Shown: one piece after another, positions 1 through 9,593 of the stretch
Numbering within the stretch: the first letter of the stretch is position 1
Layout of the letters: every line of letters starts with the position of its first letter
Assembly (NCBI RefSeq): GCF_934309415.1
Contig: NZ_CAKRDI010000011.1
Span: 1-64,000 of the forward strand
Source of the DNA: an uncultured Mediterraneibacter sp.
Lineage (GTDB): Bacteria; Bacillota; Clostridia; Lachnospirales; Lachnospiraceae
Reading direction: 5' to 3'
Length of the DNA: 64,000 nt
Notes under the pieces: generated by a model
Database searches by the model: none
What the model saw: the letters and a program-made list of their open reading frames with translations, nothing else
Told to the model about the DNA's origin: nothing
Position numbers and translations under genes: made by a program

Positions 1-84
1 TCTTCTGTCATCTGATTTATAGAAACTTATTAACCAAGTAGTCTTGATTGACTACACCATTATTATACTAGGAGGAATTTCATC

Positions 85-918
85 ATGCCAACAACTTACG
101 CACATTATAAATTTGGTAAAGAAGTTATTAGTGCGCTTCCGAAAAGGATTCAGAGTGCGATTGAAAATCACAGAGAATTGTTTGACATCGGGCTTCATGG
201 TCCGGATATTCTGTTCTATTACAATGCATTGAAGAAAGATCCGGTCAACCGGCAGGGAAGCGAACTTCATGAGAAGTATGCGGATGAATTTTTTGATCAT
301 GCGGCTGAGGTGATCGAGAATGCTGAAGATCCGGCAGCGGCAAGAGCTTATGCCTATGGATTTATCTGTCATTTTGCGCTGGACAGTGAATGCCATCCTT
401 ATGTGGAGAAGATGATTCAGGTGAGTGGAATCTCACATAACGAGATAGAGATGGAATTTGACCGTATGTTGCTGAAAGATGATTATATCAATCCGATTCG
501 GAGTCTGAATACAAAGCATATTCACCCAACAATGGAGAATGCGAAAGTAATCGCCCCGTTTTTTGAAGTTATCACAGCAGAACAGATTGAAAAGAGCCTG
601 AAATCCATGATCTTTTATCACAAGTTATTTATTGCACCGACACCGGGAAGAAGAAAAGTACTGTTTGGCGCAATGAAAGCCATTGGAAAATATGAGGCTC
701 TGCATGGAATTGTAATGAGCATGGAACCGAATCCGGCATGTCAGGAGTATTGTATGATTCTGAAACGGAAATATGCAGGAGCAGTGCCACTGGCGGCAGG
801 ACTGATCATGCAGTATCAGAAAAGGCTGTTTCAGCAGGAGCCGTTGCCGAAGCGTTTCCATGAGACATTTGGTGCAGGAGATGACTGGGAGAATCTGCGG
901 TTACTGTTCAGACCATAG
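85..918 (+). CDS. Zinc-dependent phospholipase C family protein
   Basis: The 277-residue protein resembles the bacterial zinc-dependent phospholipase C / S1-P1 nuclease-like fold. Visible features are an N-terminal MPTTYAH, DIGLHGPD at residues 34-41 and HFALDSECHP around 96-105; these His and Asp residues are the kind that bind zinc in the family. There is no signal peptide, so it is probably cytoplasmic and the substrate is unknown. The start is fixed by AGGAGG at 70-75, ten bases upstream of ATG. The last codons (LLFRP) and the TAG stop come from the palindromic repeat that begins at 900, so the C-terminus is probably not ancestral. The family call is by motif recognition; enzymatic activity is inferred only. 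Confidence 0.8.
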   Translation: MPTTYAHYKFGKEVISALPKRIQSAIENHRELFDIGLHGPDILFYYNALKKDPVNRQGSELHEKYADEFFDHAAEVIENAEDPAAARAYAYGFICHFALDSECHPYVEKMIQVSGISHNEIEMEFDRMLLKDDYINPIRSLNTKHIHPTMENAKVIAPFFEVITAEQIEKSLKSMIFYHKLFIAPTPGRRKVLFGAMKAIGKYEALHGIVMSMEPNPACQEYCMILKRKYAGAVPLAAGLIMQYQKRLFQQEPLPKRFHETFGAGDDWENLRLLFRP

Positions 919-1042
919 CTAATCACTTTACTGATCAGCTATGAGGATGCACGTTTTGGACTGAATGTATCTCGTCCATCGCCAAAGGCGATTCTAAATG
1001 ACGAGATACGTTACTGTTTGCAGCTATGCTGTGAACAGTAAC
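900..1042 (-). repeat. Palindromic repeat, full copy (R1), reverse orientation, H3 type 2
   Basis: A 143-bp copy with ends GTTACTGTTC and GAACAGTAAC. In this orientation it reads H3 hairpin (arms ATAGCTAATCA-like), spacer containing GGATGCACGTTTTGG, H2 hairpin (GTATCTCG/CGAGATAC) and H1 hairpin. Orientation here is relative to the copy at 42364-42506, taken as reference. It supplies the last five codons and stop of the preceding gene. Confidence 0.9.
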
Positions 1043-1069
1043 AATCTGCGATTATAAAAGAAAGATTTA

Positions 1070-1172
1070 CATTGGGATGAATCGACTTCGTGTTTGGCAG
1101 GATGTATAACTGTGTTAGTTTCAATGTATCTGGTCCATTGAAAAGGAGATTGTAAATTGTGGCAGATGACAG
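1070..1172 (-). repeat. Decayed second repeat copy
   Basis: Directly after R1, the stretch AATGTATCTGGTCCATTG at 1120-1137 and the following bases align, with many changes, to the H2 part of R1 (AATGTATCTCGTCCATCG). I read this as an old degenerate copy of the same element. The rest of the gap to 1221 holds no gene. Confidence 0.4.
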
Positions 1173-1221
1173 ATGACAGAGGAGCATAGACATTATAAAA
1201 AAGACAGACGGAGAGATGCAA

Positions 1222-1926
1222 ATGGAAGAGTTTGTAAAACTACAAGATATTACAAAGACATATAAAATGGGAGAAGTGGAGATCCATGCGGTCAACCATA
1301 TCAGCTTTTCCATCGAGAAGGGCGAATTCGTGGTAATTGTAGGGCCAAGTGGTGCAGGAAAGACGACGGTTCTGAACATTCTTGGTGGAATGGATACGGC
1401 AACCAGTGGCAAACTGTATGTGGACGGACAGGATATTACAGCATACAATTCTAAAAAACTGACAGGGTACAGAAGGGATGACATCGGATTTGTTTTTCAG
1501 TTTTATAATCTGGTGCCGAATCTGACAGCAAAAGAAAATGTGGAACTGGCGCTTCAGATCTGCAAGGATCCACTGGATGCACAGACAGTGCTTGAGGAAG
1601 TGGGACTGGGACACAGACTGGATAATTTCCCGGCGCAGTTGTCCGGTGGAGAGCAGCAGCGTGTATCGATTGCAAGGGCTCTTGCGAAGAATCCCAAACT
1701 GTTATTATGTGATGAGCCGACGGGCGCACTGGATTATAATACAGGAAAATCCATTCTGAAATTATTGCAGAATATGTGCAGGGAGCGTGGAATGACAGTG
1801 ATTGTTATCACGCATAATCAGGCGTTTGCTCCGATGGCAGACCGGTTGATCCACATTAAGAACGGTCAGGTTTCAGATATGAAGAAGAATCTGCATCCTA
1901 TGTCAATTGATGAGATTGAATGGTAG
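1222..1926 (+). CDS. ABC transporter ATP-binding protein (MacB/LolD-type)
   Basis: ATPase subunit of an exporter-type ABC system. Residues 41-48 form Walker A (GPSGAGKT), LSGGEQQR is the signature motif, [12 protein letters not shown] is Walker B with the D-loop region, and VITHN carries the switch His. The sequence resembles the LolD/MacB/FtsE branch that partners FtsX-fold permeases. The start at 1222 is preferred because GGAGAG at 1210-1215 lies six bases upstream; an in-frame ATG at 1216 is too close to it. The partner permease follows at 2086, separated only by a repeat copy, so the two probably form one operon. Substrate is unknown. Confidence 0.9.
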   Translation: MEEFVKLQDITKTYKMGEVEIHAVNHISFSIEKGEFVVIVGPSGAGKTTVLNILGGMDTATSGKLYVDGQDITAYNSKKLTGYRRDDIGFVFQFYNLVPNLTAKENVELALQICKDPLDAQTVLEEVGLGHRLDNFPAQLSGGEQQRVSIARALAKNPKLLLCDEPTGALDYNTGKSILKLLQNMCRERGMTVIVITHNQAFAPMADRLIHIKNGQVSDMKKNLHPMSIDEIEW

Positions 1927-1930
1927 GAGG

Positions 1931-2072
1931 GTTACTGTTACAGGTAACCTGTAAACAGTAACGTATCTCGCCATTTAGAATCGCCTGCGACGATGGGCGA
2001 GATACATTCAAACCAAAACATGCATCCTCCATGTCAATCAGCAAAGTGATTGACATGGGCGTGAACAATAAT
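1931..2072 (+). repeat. Palindromic repeat, full copy (R2), H3 type 1
   Basis: A full element filling the gap between the ATPase and permease genes. It reads H1 (here with arms TTACAGG/CCTGTAA), H2, spacer and H3 (CATGTCAATCA/TGATTGACATG). The right end is slightly decayed (GAACAATAAT). The permease ribosome binding site starts two bases after it. Confidence 0.9.
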
Positions 2073-2085
2073 GTAGGAGGAACAG

Positions 2086-5000
2086 ATGAAAAAGAACGCA
2101 CTAAGAAAAGATTTTTATATGGAAATCCGGCGCAGTCTGGGAAGATTCCTTTCCATCTTTTTTATCGTTGCAATCGGATGTGCATTTTTTGCAGGAATTC
2201 GTTCTTCTGAGCCAGATATGCGTTATTCGGGAGACCAATATTTTGACCGGACGAATCTGATGGATCTGCAGGTGATCAGCACCATGGGACTGACAGATGA
2301 AGATCTGGATGCAATCGGAGAAATTGACGGAGTCAGTGCGGTCGAGGGCGGTTATTCGACGGATGTATTATGTACGGAAGGGGATAATCAGGTTGTTATG
2401 CATGTGATGTCCCTGCTGCCATCGATGAATCAGATGCAGATGGAAGACGGGCGGCTTCCGGAGAATGAAAAAGAATGTGTCGTTGATGCCAGATTTCTGG
2501 AACGGAGCAGCCTGAAAATAGGAGATGAGATCCAGGTTTCCAGTGGAACAGAAGATCCGATTACAGATATTCTGAAAAACGATACATTTACAATTGTAGG
2601 AAGTGTCAGCAGTCCATGCTATATTTCATTTCAGAGAGGAAGCACCACGATCGGTGATGGAAGTATCAAAGGATTCATCGGAGTTGAGGAAGAAGTCTTT
2701 GATCTGGACGTTTATACGGAGATTTATGCGCAGGTAGAAGGAGCGAAAGATCTGACGGTTTTTACAGATGCGTATGATGAATGTGTGAATGAAGTGATGG
2801 ACCGAGTTGAGGCAATCAAAGAGGAACGTGAAAATGCCAGATATGATGGGATTGTCTCAGAAGCGCAGGAAAAACTGGATGATGCGAAGCAGAAAGTAAA
2901 AGATGCTGAGGAAGAACTGGCGCAGGGAAAAGCGGATGCAGATAAGAAACTTTCGGATGCGCGAAAGAAACTCGAAGATGCACAAAAAGAGCTGGACAGT
3001 GGAAAGAATGCGCTGCAGGCTTCTATGGCCCAACTGGCTTCTTCACGTACAACACTGACAGCGAAGCAGAAAGAACTGGATCAGGCGGCACAGGAGCTGG
3101 AGAAGAACAGCAGTACACTGAATGAGAAGAGTGGTGAACTCGATCTTTTGAAAGAGCAGAGAGCACTGCTGCAGGAGCAGAGAGATACTCTGACGGTACA
3201 GAAAGCAGAGCTGGAAGAAAAACTGGCTCAGATGCAGGAGACCAGAAAGACGCTGGAAGAGAATCAGGCACAGTTAAAGACGCAGTATGAGAGCTATCAG
3301 ATGCTGAAGATTACATATAATGAACTGGAAACACAGCAGAAGGCATTGCAGGAACAGTGCAGTATTCTTGAGGAACAGATCCGGCAGATGGAACAGGCAG
3401 GTGCGGAAGACGGTTCTGCAGGAGATGCTGCGGATGAAACAGAAGGAACATCCGGTGAGAAGGAAAAAGAGAAAGCGGAGTCAGGACAGACGGCTGCAGA
3501 AGCAAATTCTGAAAAGACAGAGATGACTGTAACACAGGATCAGAATCAGATAACAGATAGAGTGGATGAATCTGCAGATGCATCACAGAATCAGGACAGT
3601 CTGGATGCGCAGCTTCAGCAGATGAAAGCACAGCTCAAAGAGATGCAGACCAGTCTGGCTGTAATAGAAGCTAAAATGGCTGAGATGCAGAAGATGATTG
3701 ATGCAGCGGAGCAGGCAGGAATTACAGAAGCACCTTCTAAACTGGAAGAAATTCAGGCAGGACTTGAGGCGCTGAGTGCGGGAGAAGTTCAGATTCGGGA
3801 GGGCATGTCGCAGATAGATTCTGGAATTGCCCAGATTGATGATAATCTTCCGGTAATGGATTCTTACATTCAGCAGGGGGAAACTGCGTTAAGTGGAGGA
3901 AAAGAGCAGATCGCAGCAGCAAGAAGCCAGCTGGCAGACGGACAGTCTCAGATTGATGTGGGCTGGCAGCAGATCAAAGAGGGCGAGAAACAGATCGCAG
4001 CAGCAAAAGAAAAGATTGCTTCCGGTCAGGAAGAAATCTCTAAAGGCTGGGCAGACTATTATGACGGAGAAAAAGAGGCGGAAGATGAAATCTCCGATGG
4101 AGAGAAGAAGATTGCAGATGCAAAGAAGGAAATCCAGGATGCAGAGCAGGAAATTCAGGATCTGTCCCATCCGAAGTGGTATGTTTATGACAGAAATAAT
4201 CTTCCGGATTATACCGGATATGGTGAGAATGCGGATCGAATGAAGGCGATCGGTGAGGTATTCCCTCTGATCTTTTTCCTTGTGGCTGCACTGATCAGTC
4301 TGACAACGATGACACGTATGGTGGAAGAAGAGAGAACGCTGATTGGTACATTAAAGGCATTGGGATATGAGCGACATTCGATCGCTGCAAAATATCTTGG
4401 ATATGCAGTACTGGCAACATTATCAGGAGGAGTCTTCGGAGTACTGATCGGAGAAAAGATACTTCCGTATATTATCATCACCGCGTATAAGATTATGTAT
4501 GTTTATATGCCGGATATTGTGATCCCGTATAATCTTTATTACGGCGTGACGGCATGTGCGGCTGCGCTGGCATGTACTTTGCTTGCGACAATCTTCTCCT
4601 GCCTGAAGGAGTTAAGAGAGCAGTCGGCAGAGCTGATGCGTCCACCGGCACCAAAACAGGGAAAAAGAGTTTTCCTTGAGCGGATTCCATTTATCTGGAA
4701 ACGGCTGAATTTTACATGGAAATCAACTGTGCGTAATCTGGTGCGATATAAGAAGCGGTTCTTTATGACCGTTTTTGGAATCGGTGGATGTATGGGACTG
4801 ATGCTGTTTGGATTTGGCCTGAAAGATTCTATCGCGGCCATCGTACCACTGCAGTATAATGAAATCCAGCTTTATGATGGAAATGTGATTCTCAGCGATG
4901 ATGCTACGGATGAAGAAAAAGAAAATATTTATGTAAGTCTCAGTCAGAATCAGATGGTGACTGCATCGGCAGAAGACCTGTTACAGAAAGTTACGATCAG

Positions 5001-5850
5001 GTCGGACGGCACGTGGAAGGAAGTTTATTTGAACATTCCGGAAAATGTGGACCGTTTTTCACAGTTTGTAGTGCTTCAGGATCGTATTACAAAAGAGAAG
5101 TATGCTCTGGATGATGACGGGGCAGTACTGACGGAGAAAATGGCAAAAGACTTGAATGTGAAAGCTGGAGACAGCATTACTGTGCGGGATGAGGAAAAAG
5201 GAGATGTAACTGTAAAAATTACTCATATCTGTGAGAATTATATGGGACATTATCTGTATATGACACCGGCAGTATATGAAAAACTGTATGGAGAGGCACC
5301 GGAGTATAATTCGGTGTATTATCGGACTGCAGACCGGACCACGGAAGAAGCGACAACAGTTGGCGAGGATATTTTAAAGAATGATGGCGCACTGAGTGTC
5401 AGCTACACGACAGAACTGAAAGAACAGGTGGATCATATGCTGAAAAGCCTTGATATTGTCGTTGTAGTATTGATTATTTCTGCGGGAATGCTTGCGTTTG
5501 TAGTGCTTTACAATCTGAATAATATTAATATTACAGAGCGAAAACGAGAGCTGGCCACATTAAAAGTACTGGGATTTTATGATCAGGAAGTTTCAACATA
5601 TGTATACCGTGAAAATGTTCTGCTGACGGTGATTGGGGCATTGTTTGGCATGGTGATCGGAAAGATCCTGCACCGGTTTATCATCGTGACAGTTGAGGTT
5701 GATACGGTTATGCTTGGAAGAAATATTGATCCACAGAGTTATCTGTATGCATTTCTTCTGACGGTTGCTTTCTCCGCATTTGTAAATCTGGTGATGTATT
5801 TTAAATTAAAGAAAATTGATATGGTCGAATCACTTAAGAGCGTGGAGTAG
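2086..5850 (+). CDS. FtsX-family ABC transporter permease with long extracytoplasmic coiled coil
   Basis: A 1254-residue permease. A first membrane helix near residues 17-36 is followed by a soluble domain, then about 430 residues (roughly 255-690) of heptad-rich coiled coil dominated by Gln, Glu, Lys and Ala. This is broken by a low-complexity acidic Ser/Glu stretch near 430-510. Three further helices (about 722-742, 765-788, 815-840) make up the first FtsX core. A second half has a helix near 893-915, an extracytoplasmic domain and three C-terminal helices. This matches the double-FtsX permease class paired with LolD-like ATPases; the coil is much longer than in ordinary MacB. TAGGAGG at 2074-2080 sets the start. 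Role is unknown; export or envelope work is inferred. Confidence 0.85.
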   Translation: MKKNALRKDFYMEIRRSLGRFLSIFFIVAIGCAFFAGIRSSEPDMRYSGDQYFDRTNLMDLQVISTMGLTDEDLDAIGEIDGVSAVEGGYSTDVLCTEGDNQVVMHVMSLLPSMNQMQMEDGRLPENEKECVVDARFLERSSLKIGDEIQVSSGTEDPITDILKNDTFTIVGSVSSPCYISFQRGSTTIGDGSIKGFIGVEEEVFDLDVYTEIYAQVEGAKDLTVFTDAYDECVNEVMDRVEAIKEERENARYDGIVSEAQEKLDDAKQKVKDAEEELAQGKADADKKLSDARKKLEDAQKELDSGKNALQASMAQLASSRTTLTAKQKELDQAAQELEKNSSTLNEKSGELDLLKEQRALLQEQRDTLTVQKAELEEKLAQMQETRKTLEENQAQLKTQYESYQMLKITYNELETQQKALQEQCSILEEQIRQMEQAGAEDGSAGDAADETEGTSGEKEKEKAESGQTAAEANSEKTEMTVTQDQNQITDRVDESADASQNQDSLDAQLQQMKAQLKEMQTSLAVIEAKMAEMQKMIDAAEQAGITEAPSKLEEIQAGLEALSAGEVQIREGMSQIDSGIAQIDDNLPVMDSYIQQGETALSGGKEQIAAARSQLADGQSQIDVGWQQIKEGEKQIAAAKEKIASGQEEISKGWADYYDGEKEAEDEISDGEKKIADAKKEIQDAEQEIQDLSHPKWYVYDRNNLPDYTGYGENADRMKAIGEVFPLIFFLVAALISLTTMTRMVEEERTLIGTLKALGYERHSIAAKYLGYAVLATLSGGVFGVLIGEKILPYIIITAYKIMYVYMPDIVIPYNLYYGVTACAAALACTLLATIFSCLKELREQSAELMRPPAPKQGKRVFLERIPFIWKRLNFTWKSTVRNLVRYKKRFFMTVFGIGGCMGLMLFGFGLKDSIAAIVPLQYNEIQLYDGNVILSDDATDEEKENIYVSLSQNQMVTASAEDLLQKVTIRSDGTWKEVYLNIPENVDRFSQFVVLQDRITKEKYALDDDGAVLTEKMAKDLNVKAGDSITVRDEEKGDVTVKITHICENYMGHYLYMTPAVYEKLYGEAPEYNSVYYRTADRTTEEATTVGEDILKNDGALSVSYTTELKEQVDHMLKSLDIVVVVLIISAGMLAFVVLYNLNNINITERKRELATLKVLGFYDQEVSTYVYRENVLLTVIGALFGMVIGKILHRFIIVTVEVDTVMLGRNIDPQSYLYAFLLTVAFSAFVNLVMYFKLKKIDMVESLKSVE

Positions 5851-5902
5851 TTGGAGCTGCTGCATGGTAAAAGTGAGAAAGCTTCAGAGTGGGTGAGGAA
5901 TA

Positions 5903-5955
5903 GACTCCCTTTCAGACAGACAGAAAAACTGTTTGTTTGAAAGGGAGCTTATATT
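5903..5955 (+). terminator. Probable rho-independent terminator of the ABC operon
   Basis: CTCCCTTTCAGACAGACAG is followed by a near-perfect inverted arm CTGTTTGTTTGAAAGGGAG and then by a T-rich stretch (TTATATTTTT). It lies about 50 bases after the permease stop. Confidence 0.75.
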
Positions 5956-5978
5956 TTTACAAAAATAATAAAAAAGGC

Positions 5979-6007
5979 TTGAAATATACCCTCAAGGGGT
6001 ATATACT
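5979..6007 (+). promoter_or_regulatory. Promoter of the copper operon
   Basis: TTGAAA (5979-5984) and TATACT (6002-6007) are separated by exactly 17 bases. The spacer contains the first operator, so repressor binding would directly cover the promoter. Confidence 0.8.
5986..6002 (+). promoter_or_regulatory. CsoR-type operator 1
   Basis: The 17-base site ATACCCTCAAGGGGTAT is a G/C-tract pseudo-palindrome of the kind bound by CsoR/RcnR-family repressors. It lies between the -35 and -10 elements of the copper operon promoter. Confidence 0.8.
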
Positions 6008-6021
6008 GGCAAATGTAAAAG

Positions 6022-6038
6022 ATACCCCTTGAGGGTAT
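6022..6038 (+). promoter_or_regulatory. CsoR-type operator 2
   Basis: ATACCCCTTGAGGGTAT is the exact reverse complement of operator 1, 19 bases further on and just downstream of the expected transcription start. The remaining leader to 6278 has no gene; a decayed H1 hairpin is seen near 6168-6194. Confidence 0.8.
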
Positions 6039-6167
6039 ACGAAATTAAAATAATGAAAAAACATATGGAACAGCAGTGATGCAGGTTATCAGTGTTTTGC
6101 AGATAGTAGCATCGTACATTCAAATCTAAGTGGGGATTTTCTGCCGGATCAGTTCAGAGTTTGCTCA

Positions 6168-6194
6168 TGTTTACAGGTTATTTGTGAATAGTAA
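6168..6194 (+). repeat. Remnant of a single H1 hairpin
   Basis: TTTACAGGTTATTTGTGAATAG resembles the H1 hairpin of the dispersed repeat (compare 58697-58729) but lacks the full left end. It lies in the untranslated leader of the copper operon. Weak call based on similarity only. Confidence 0.35.
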
Positions 6195-6278
6195 TCTGAG
6201 TTTGCACAGGAATGGTGAAGAAGCAGCAGTTTCAGGGTGAAGGATGTATAAAGAAGCAGGAAAAGGAGGCAGAATGAT

Positions 6279-6635
6279 ATGGAGAAGAAACAGACAGAAA
6301 CTGTAATGGATATGACAGAGCATGCATCAGAGGAACATGTCTGTCCGGGGTGTTGTCATAAGACGAAAGTACGCTCGGAAAAGGAATATAAAGACCTGCT
6401 GAATCGTCTGAGCAGAATTGAAGGTCAGGTGCGCGGAATCCGCCGAATGGTGGAAAATGATGCGTACTGTCCGGATATTTTGATTCAGGTATCAGCAGTC
6501 AATGCAGCGTTAAACAGTTTTAATAAAGTACTTCTGGCGAATCATATTCGTACCTGTGTGTCAGACGACATTAAAGCGGGAAAAGAAGAAACAGTGGATG
6601 AACTGGTTAAGACATTGCAGAAATTGATGAAATAA
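6279..6635 (+). CDS. csoR: CsoR/RcnR-family metal-sensing transcriptional repressor
   Basis: A 118-residue helical DUF156 repressor. The family Cu(I) ligand set is intact: Cys64, His89 and Cys93, with the typical ANHIRTC motif. [15 protein letters not shown] is the conserved basic helix. An extra Cys/His-rich N-terminal stretch (HVCPGCCH, 20-27) precedes the core. It probably represses its own operon through the two operators upstream and releases DNA on binding Cu(I). AAAGGAGG lies just before the start, and the copper ATPase follows after 19 bases. Metal specificity for copper is inferred from the ligands and the neighbour. Confidence 0.92.
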   Translation: MEKKQTETVMDMTEHASEEHVCPGCCHKTKVRSEKEYKDLLNRLSRIEGQVRGIRRMVENDAYCPDILIQVSAVNAALNSFNKVLLANHIRTCVSDDIKAGKEETVDELVKTLQKLMK

Positions 6636-6654
6636 AAGGGAAAGGATGAGACAG

Positions 6655-9240
6655 ATGGAACAGTACAATGTAACAGGAATGAGCTGTGCCGCCTGCAGTA
6701 CCCGCGTTGAAAAAGCGGTATCAGGTGTGCCGGGAGTAACTTCCTGTTCTGTAAGTCTTCTGACGAATTCGATGGGCGTGGAAGGAACTGCGTCTTCGTC
6801 AGAGATTATTGCGGCAGTTGAGAATGTCGGATATGGAGCTTCACTGAAAGGAAAGAAAGGTGAAACAGCAGGCGCCGGAGGAGCAGGTACTTCTGCGGAA
6901 GATGCGCTGAAAGATACAGAGACACCGAAAATGAAAAGAAGGCTGATTGCATCCTTGTGTTTTCTTGCTCCACTGATGTATCTTTCTATGGGTCACATGA
7001 TGTGGAACTGGCCGCTCCCGTCATTTATGGCAGGAAATCATGTGGCCATGGGACTGACACAGCTTCTGCTGACAACCATTGTCATGGTGATCAATCAGAA
7101 ATTCTTCATTAATGGATTCAAAGGAATGATTCACCGTGCCCCGAATATGGATACGCTGGTGGCACTTGGAGCTGGAGCGTCTTATGGATACAGCGTTTAT
7201 GCATTGTATGCAATGACAGGAGCGCAGATGGCTCAGGATATGGAAGGCGTTATGTCTTACATGCATGAATTCTATTTTGAATCTGCAGCCATGATCCTGA
7301 CACTGATCACAGTGGGAAAGATGCTGGAGGCACGTTCTAAAGGAAAGACGACAGATGCATTAAAGAGTCTGATGAAACTGGCACCGAAAACTGCAAATGT
7401 GATCCGGGACGGACAGGAACAGACAGTGGCCATTGATCAGGTACAGAAAGGGGATATCTTTGTAGTAAGACCGGGAGAAAATATACCCGTGGACGGTATG
7501 ATTCTGGAAGGAACCAGTGCAGTAAATGAGTCAGCACTGACAGGAGAAAGTATCCCGGTTGATAAAAAGGCGGGAGATCAGGTTTCAGCAGCTACATTGA
7601 ATCAGTCTGGATTTATCCGCTGTGAAGCACAGCGTGTCGGGGAAGATACAACGCTTTCACAGATTATTCAGATGGTCAGTGATGCGGCAGCTACAAAAGC
7701 ACCGATCGCAAAAGTGGCAGACCGTGTGTCCGGAGTATTTGTTCCGGCTGTAATTACAATTGCTGTGATCACGATGATCGTATGGTTGATCGCAGGAGAG
7801 AGCGTTGGTTTTGCACTTGCAAGAGGTATTTCCGTGCTTGTAATCAGCTGCCCGTGTGCACTGGGACTTGCTACACCGGTTGCAATCATGGTCGGTAACG
7901 GAATGGGTGCGAAGAACGGAATTATGTTCAAGACGGCTGTTTCTCTTGAAGAGACAGGAAAGACAGAAATCGTAGCACTGGATAAAACAGGAACCATCAC
8001 AAGTGGTCAGCCGGAAGTAACAGATATGATTCCGGCAGAAGGAGTGACAGAGAAGGAACTTCTTACAATGGCTTATGCGCTTGAGAAAAAGAGCGAACAT
8101 CCGCTGGCACATGCAATTCTTGTACGTGCGCAGGAAGAACAACTGAAGGATGCTCTGGAAACAGAAGAATTCCAGGCAGTTCCGGGAAATGGTCTTTCAG
8201 GAAAACTTGGAGGTCAGCAGCTTTACGGTGGAAATCTGAAATTTATGGAACAGAAGATGGAAGTTTCATCTTCTATGAGAAAAACAGCAGAACGACTTGC
8301 AGAAGAAGGAAAAACTCCGCTGTTCTTTGGAAAAGAGCACAGTCTGATCGGAATTATCGCCGTGGCGGATGTAATTAAAGAGGACAGCCCGCAGGCAGTC
8401 AGAGAACTCCAGAATATGGGAATCCATGTCGTTATGCTGACAGGAGATAATGAGCGTACAGCGAAAGCAATCGGTGCGCAGGCCGGTGTGGACGAAGTAA
8501 TCGCAGGAGTACTTCCGGATGGAAAAGAAAGTGTGATCCGTGAACTGAAGAAAAAAGGAAAAGTAGCCATGGTCGGAGATGGTATCAATGATGCACCGGC
8601 ACTTACAAGAGCGGATATGGGAATTGCGATCGGAGCAGGAACAGATATCGCCATTGATGCGGCAGATGTAGTTCTGATGAAGAGCCGGCTCAGTGATGTG
8701 CCGGCGGCAATCCGTATGAGCCGCGCAACTTTAAGAAATATTCATGAGAACCTGTTCTGGGCATTCTTCTACAATGTAATTGGAATTCCGCTGGCAGCAG
8801 GTGTATGGATCCCGTTGTTTGGATGGCAGTTAAACCCGATGTTCGGAGCAGCAGCCATGAGCCTTTCCAGTTTCTGTGTTGTAACGAATGCACTGAGATT
8901 AAACTGGTTCAAGATGTATGACGCAAGTCATGATAAGAAAAGAAAGAGATCCGATTCCGGGAACACCGGTTCAGATAAAAAAGAGATGACTCTAGAAAGT
9001 CAGAATGAAAAAAATCAGGAGGATGCAACAATGACAAAGACAATGAAAATCGAAGGTATGATGTGTGGACACTGTGAGGCAGCAGTAAAAAAAGCGCTGG
9101 AAGCACTGGATCAGGTAGCATCAGCAGAAGTAAGCCATGAGGCAGGTACAGCAGTTGTAACACTGAGCGGAGAAATCAGTGATGATGTACTGAAAAAGAC
9201 AGTAGAAGACAAGGATTATACAGTAACAGGAATCGAGTAA
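6655..9240 (+). CDS. copA: Copper-translocating P1B-type ATPase with N- and C-terminal metal-binding domains
   Basis: Exports Cu(I) across the membrane using ATP. An N-terminal heavy-metal domain carries GMSCAAC, followed by membrane helices, the CPC metal-transport motif in [11 protein letters not shown] (near residue 399), the phosphorylation site DKTGT (Asp near 443), [10 protein letters not shown], and two last helices. After a charged linker a second heavy-metal domain carries [17 protein letters not shown] 6655 is chosen because AAAGGA lies eight bases upstream; ATG 6646 is possible. The C-terminal domain has its own in-frame ATG at 9031 with a perfect AGGAGG, so it may also be made separately (see that entry). 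Operon with csoR. Confidence 0.95.
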   Translation: MEQYNVTGMSCAACSTRVEKAVSGVPGVTSCSVSLLTNSMGVEGTASSSEIIAAVENVGYGASLKGKKGETAGAGGAGTSAEDALKDTETPKMKRRLIASLCFLAPLMYLSMGHMMWNWPLPSFMAGNHVAMGLTQLLLTTIVMVINQKFFINGFKGMIHRAPNMDTLVALGAGASYGYSVYALYAMTGAQMAQDMEGVMSYMHEFYFESAAMILTLITVGKMLEARSKGKTTDALKSLMKLAPKTANVIRDGQEQTVAIDQVQKGDIFVVRPGENIPVDGMILEGTSAVNESALTGESIPVDKKAGDQVSAATLNQSGFIRCEAQRVGEDTTLSQIIQMVSDAAATKAPIAKVADRVSGVFVPAVITIAVITMIVWLIAGESVGFALARGISVLVISCPCALGLATPVAIMVGNGMGAKNGIMFKTAVSLEETGKTEIVALDKTGTITSGQPEVTDMIPAEGVTEKELLTMAYALEKKSEHPLAHAILVRAQEEQLKDALETEEFQAVPGNGLSGKLGGQQLYGGNLKFMEQKMEVSSSMRKTAERLAEEGKTPLFFGKEHSLIGIIAVADVIKEDSPQAVRELQNMGIHVVMLTGDNERTAKAIGAQAGVDEVIAGVLPDGKESVIRELKKKGKVAMVGDGINDAPALTRADMGIAIGAGTDIAIDAADVVLMKSRLSDVPAAIRMSRATLRNIHENLFWAFFYNVIGIPLAAGVWIPLFGWQLNPMFGAAAMSLSSFCVVTNALRLNWFKMYDASHDKKRKRSDSGNTGSDKKEMTLESQNEKNQEDATMTKTMKIEGMMCGHCEAAVKKALEALDQVASAEVSHEAGTAVVTLSGEISDDVLKKTVEDKDYTVTGIE
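9031..9240 (+). CDS. Possible separately translated CopZ-like copper chaperone (internal start in copA)
   Basis: AGGAGG at 9017-9022 stands eight bases before an ATG at 9031 that is in frame with copA. The product would be 69 residues, starting [18 protein letters not shown], which is the size and fold of a free CopZ/Atx1-type chaperone. Either the chaperone gene became fused to copA and kept its signal, or both long and short products are made. The signal is directly visible; its use is inference. Confidence 0.5.
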   Translation: MTKTMKIEGMMCGHCEAAVKKALEALDQVASAEVSHEAGTAVVTLSGEISDDVLKKTVEDKDYTVTGIE

Positions 9241-9268
9241 AATACTGCGTGTGAATGAAAGAGATTTT

Positions 9269-9308
9269 GGAATCAGAGAATGAAAAATCATTCTTTGGTT
9301 CCTTTTTT
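9269..9308 (+). terminator. Rho-independent terminator of the copper operon
   Basis: GGAATCAGAGAATGA pairs with TCATTCTTTGGTTCC across a four-base loop and runs into a T tract. It lies 28 bases after the copA stop. From 9309 to 9593 no gene is seen. Confidence 0.9.
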
Positions 9309-9593
9309 ATTCTTTTTTAAATCTAAATTTTCAGTTATCTTTCAGGATTTACTGGACGAATCTGACAAGAAGAGTTAAAATCTAGTATAAGCCACAACAA
9401 ATATCAGACTGTTTTAAGGAAGTTGTTTCTCAGATAAAGTGGAGTATAAGGATTGTAGGATAGTTTTTCAGTCAGACTCTGAAAGTTAACAGGTAATTGG
9501 AAAGCAATTGAGTGAAACAGTGAATGAGCGTGTGGAATGATACTGGTCTGAGTAGATACAAAGGACCGGGATATACGAAAGGAGTAACGTGTT

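Noticed and set aside
44..396. Small overlapping reading frames on both strands over the first gene
   Set aside because: They are shadows of the phospholipase-like gene, with unlikely composition and no ribosome binding site.
1931..2072. Repeat copies as ordinary rho-independent terminators
   Set aside because: None ends in a T tract and several lie within obvious operons such as trp and trpXYZ.
3023..4291. Several open frames on the minus strand and in the other + frames across the coiled-coil region
   Set aside because: They result from low stop frequency opposite Gln/Glu-rich repeats; no ribosome binding sites or family motifs.
6052..6078. An eight-codon ORF (ATGAAAAAACATATG...) in the copper operon leader
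   Set aside because: No ribosome binding site and no conserved feature; probably chance.
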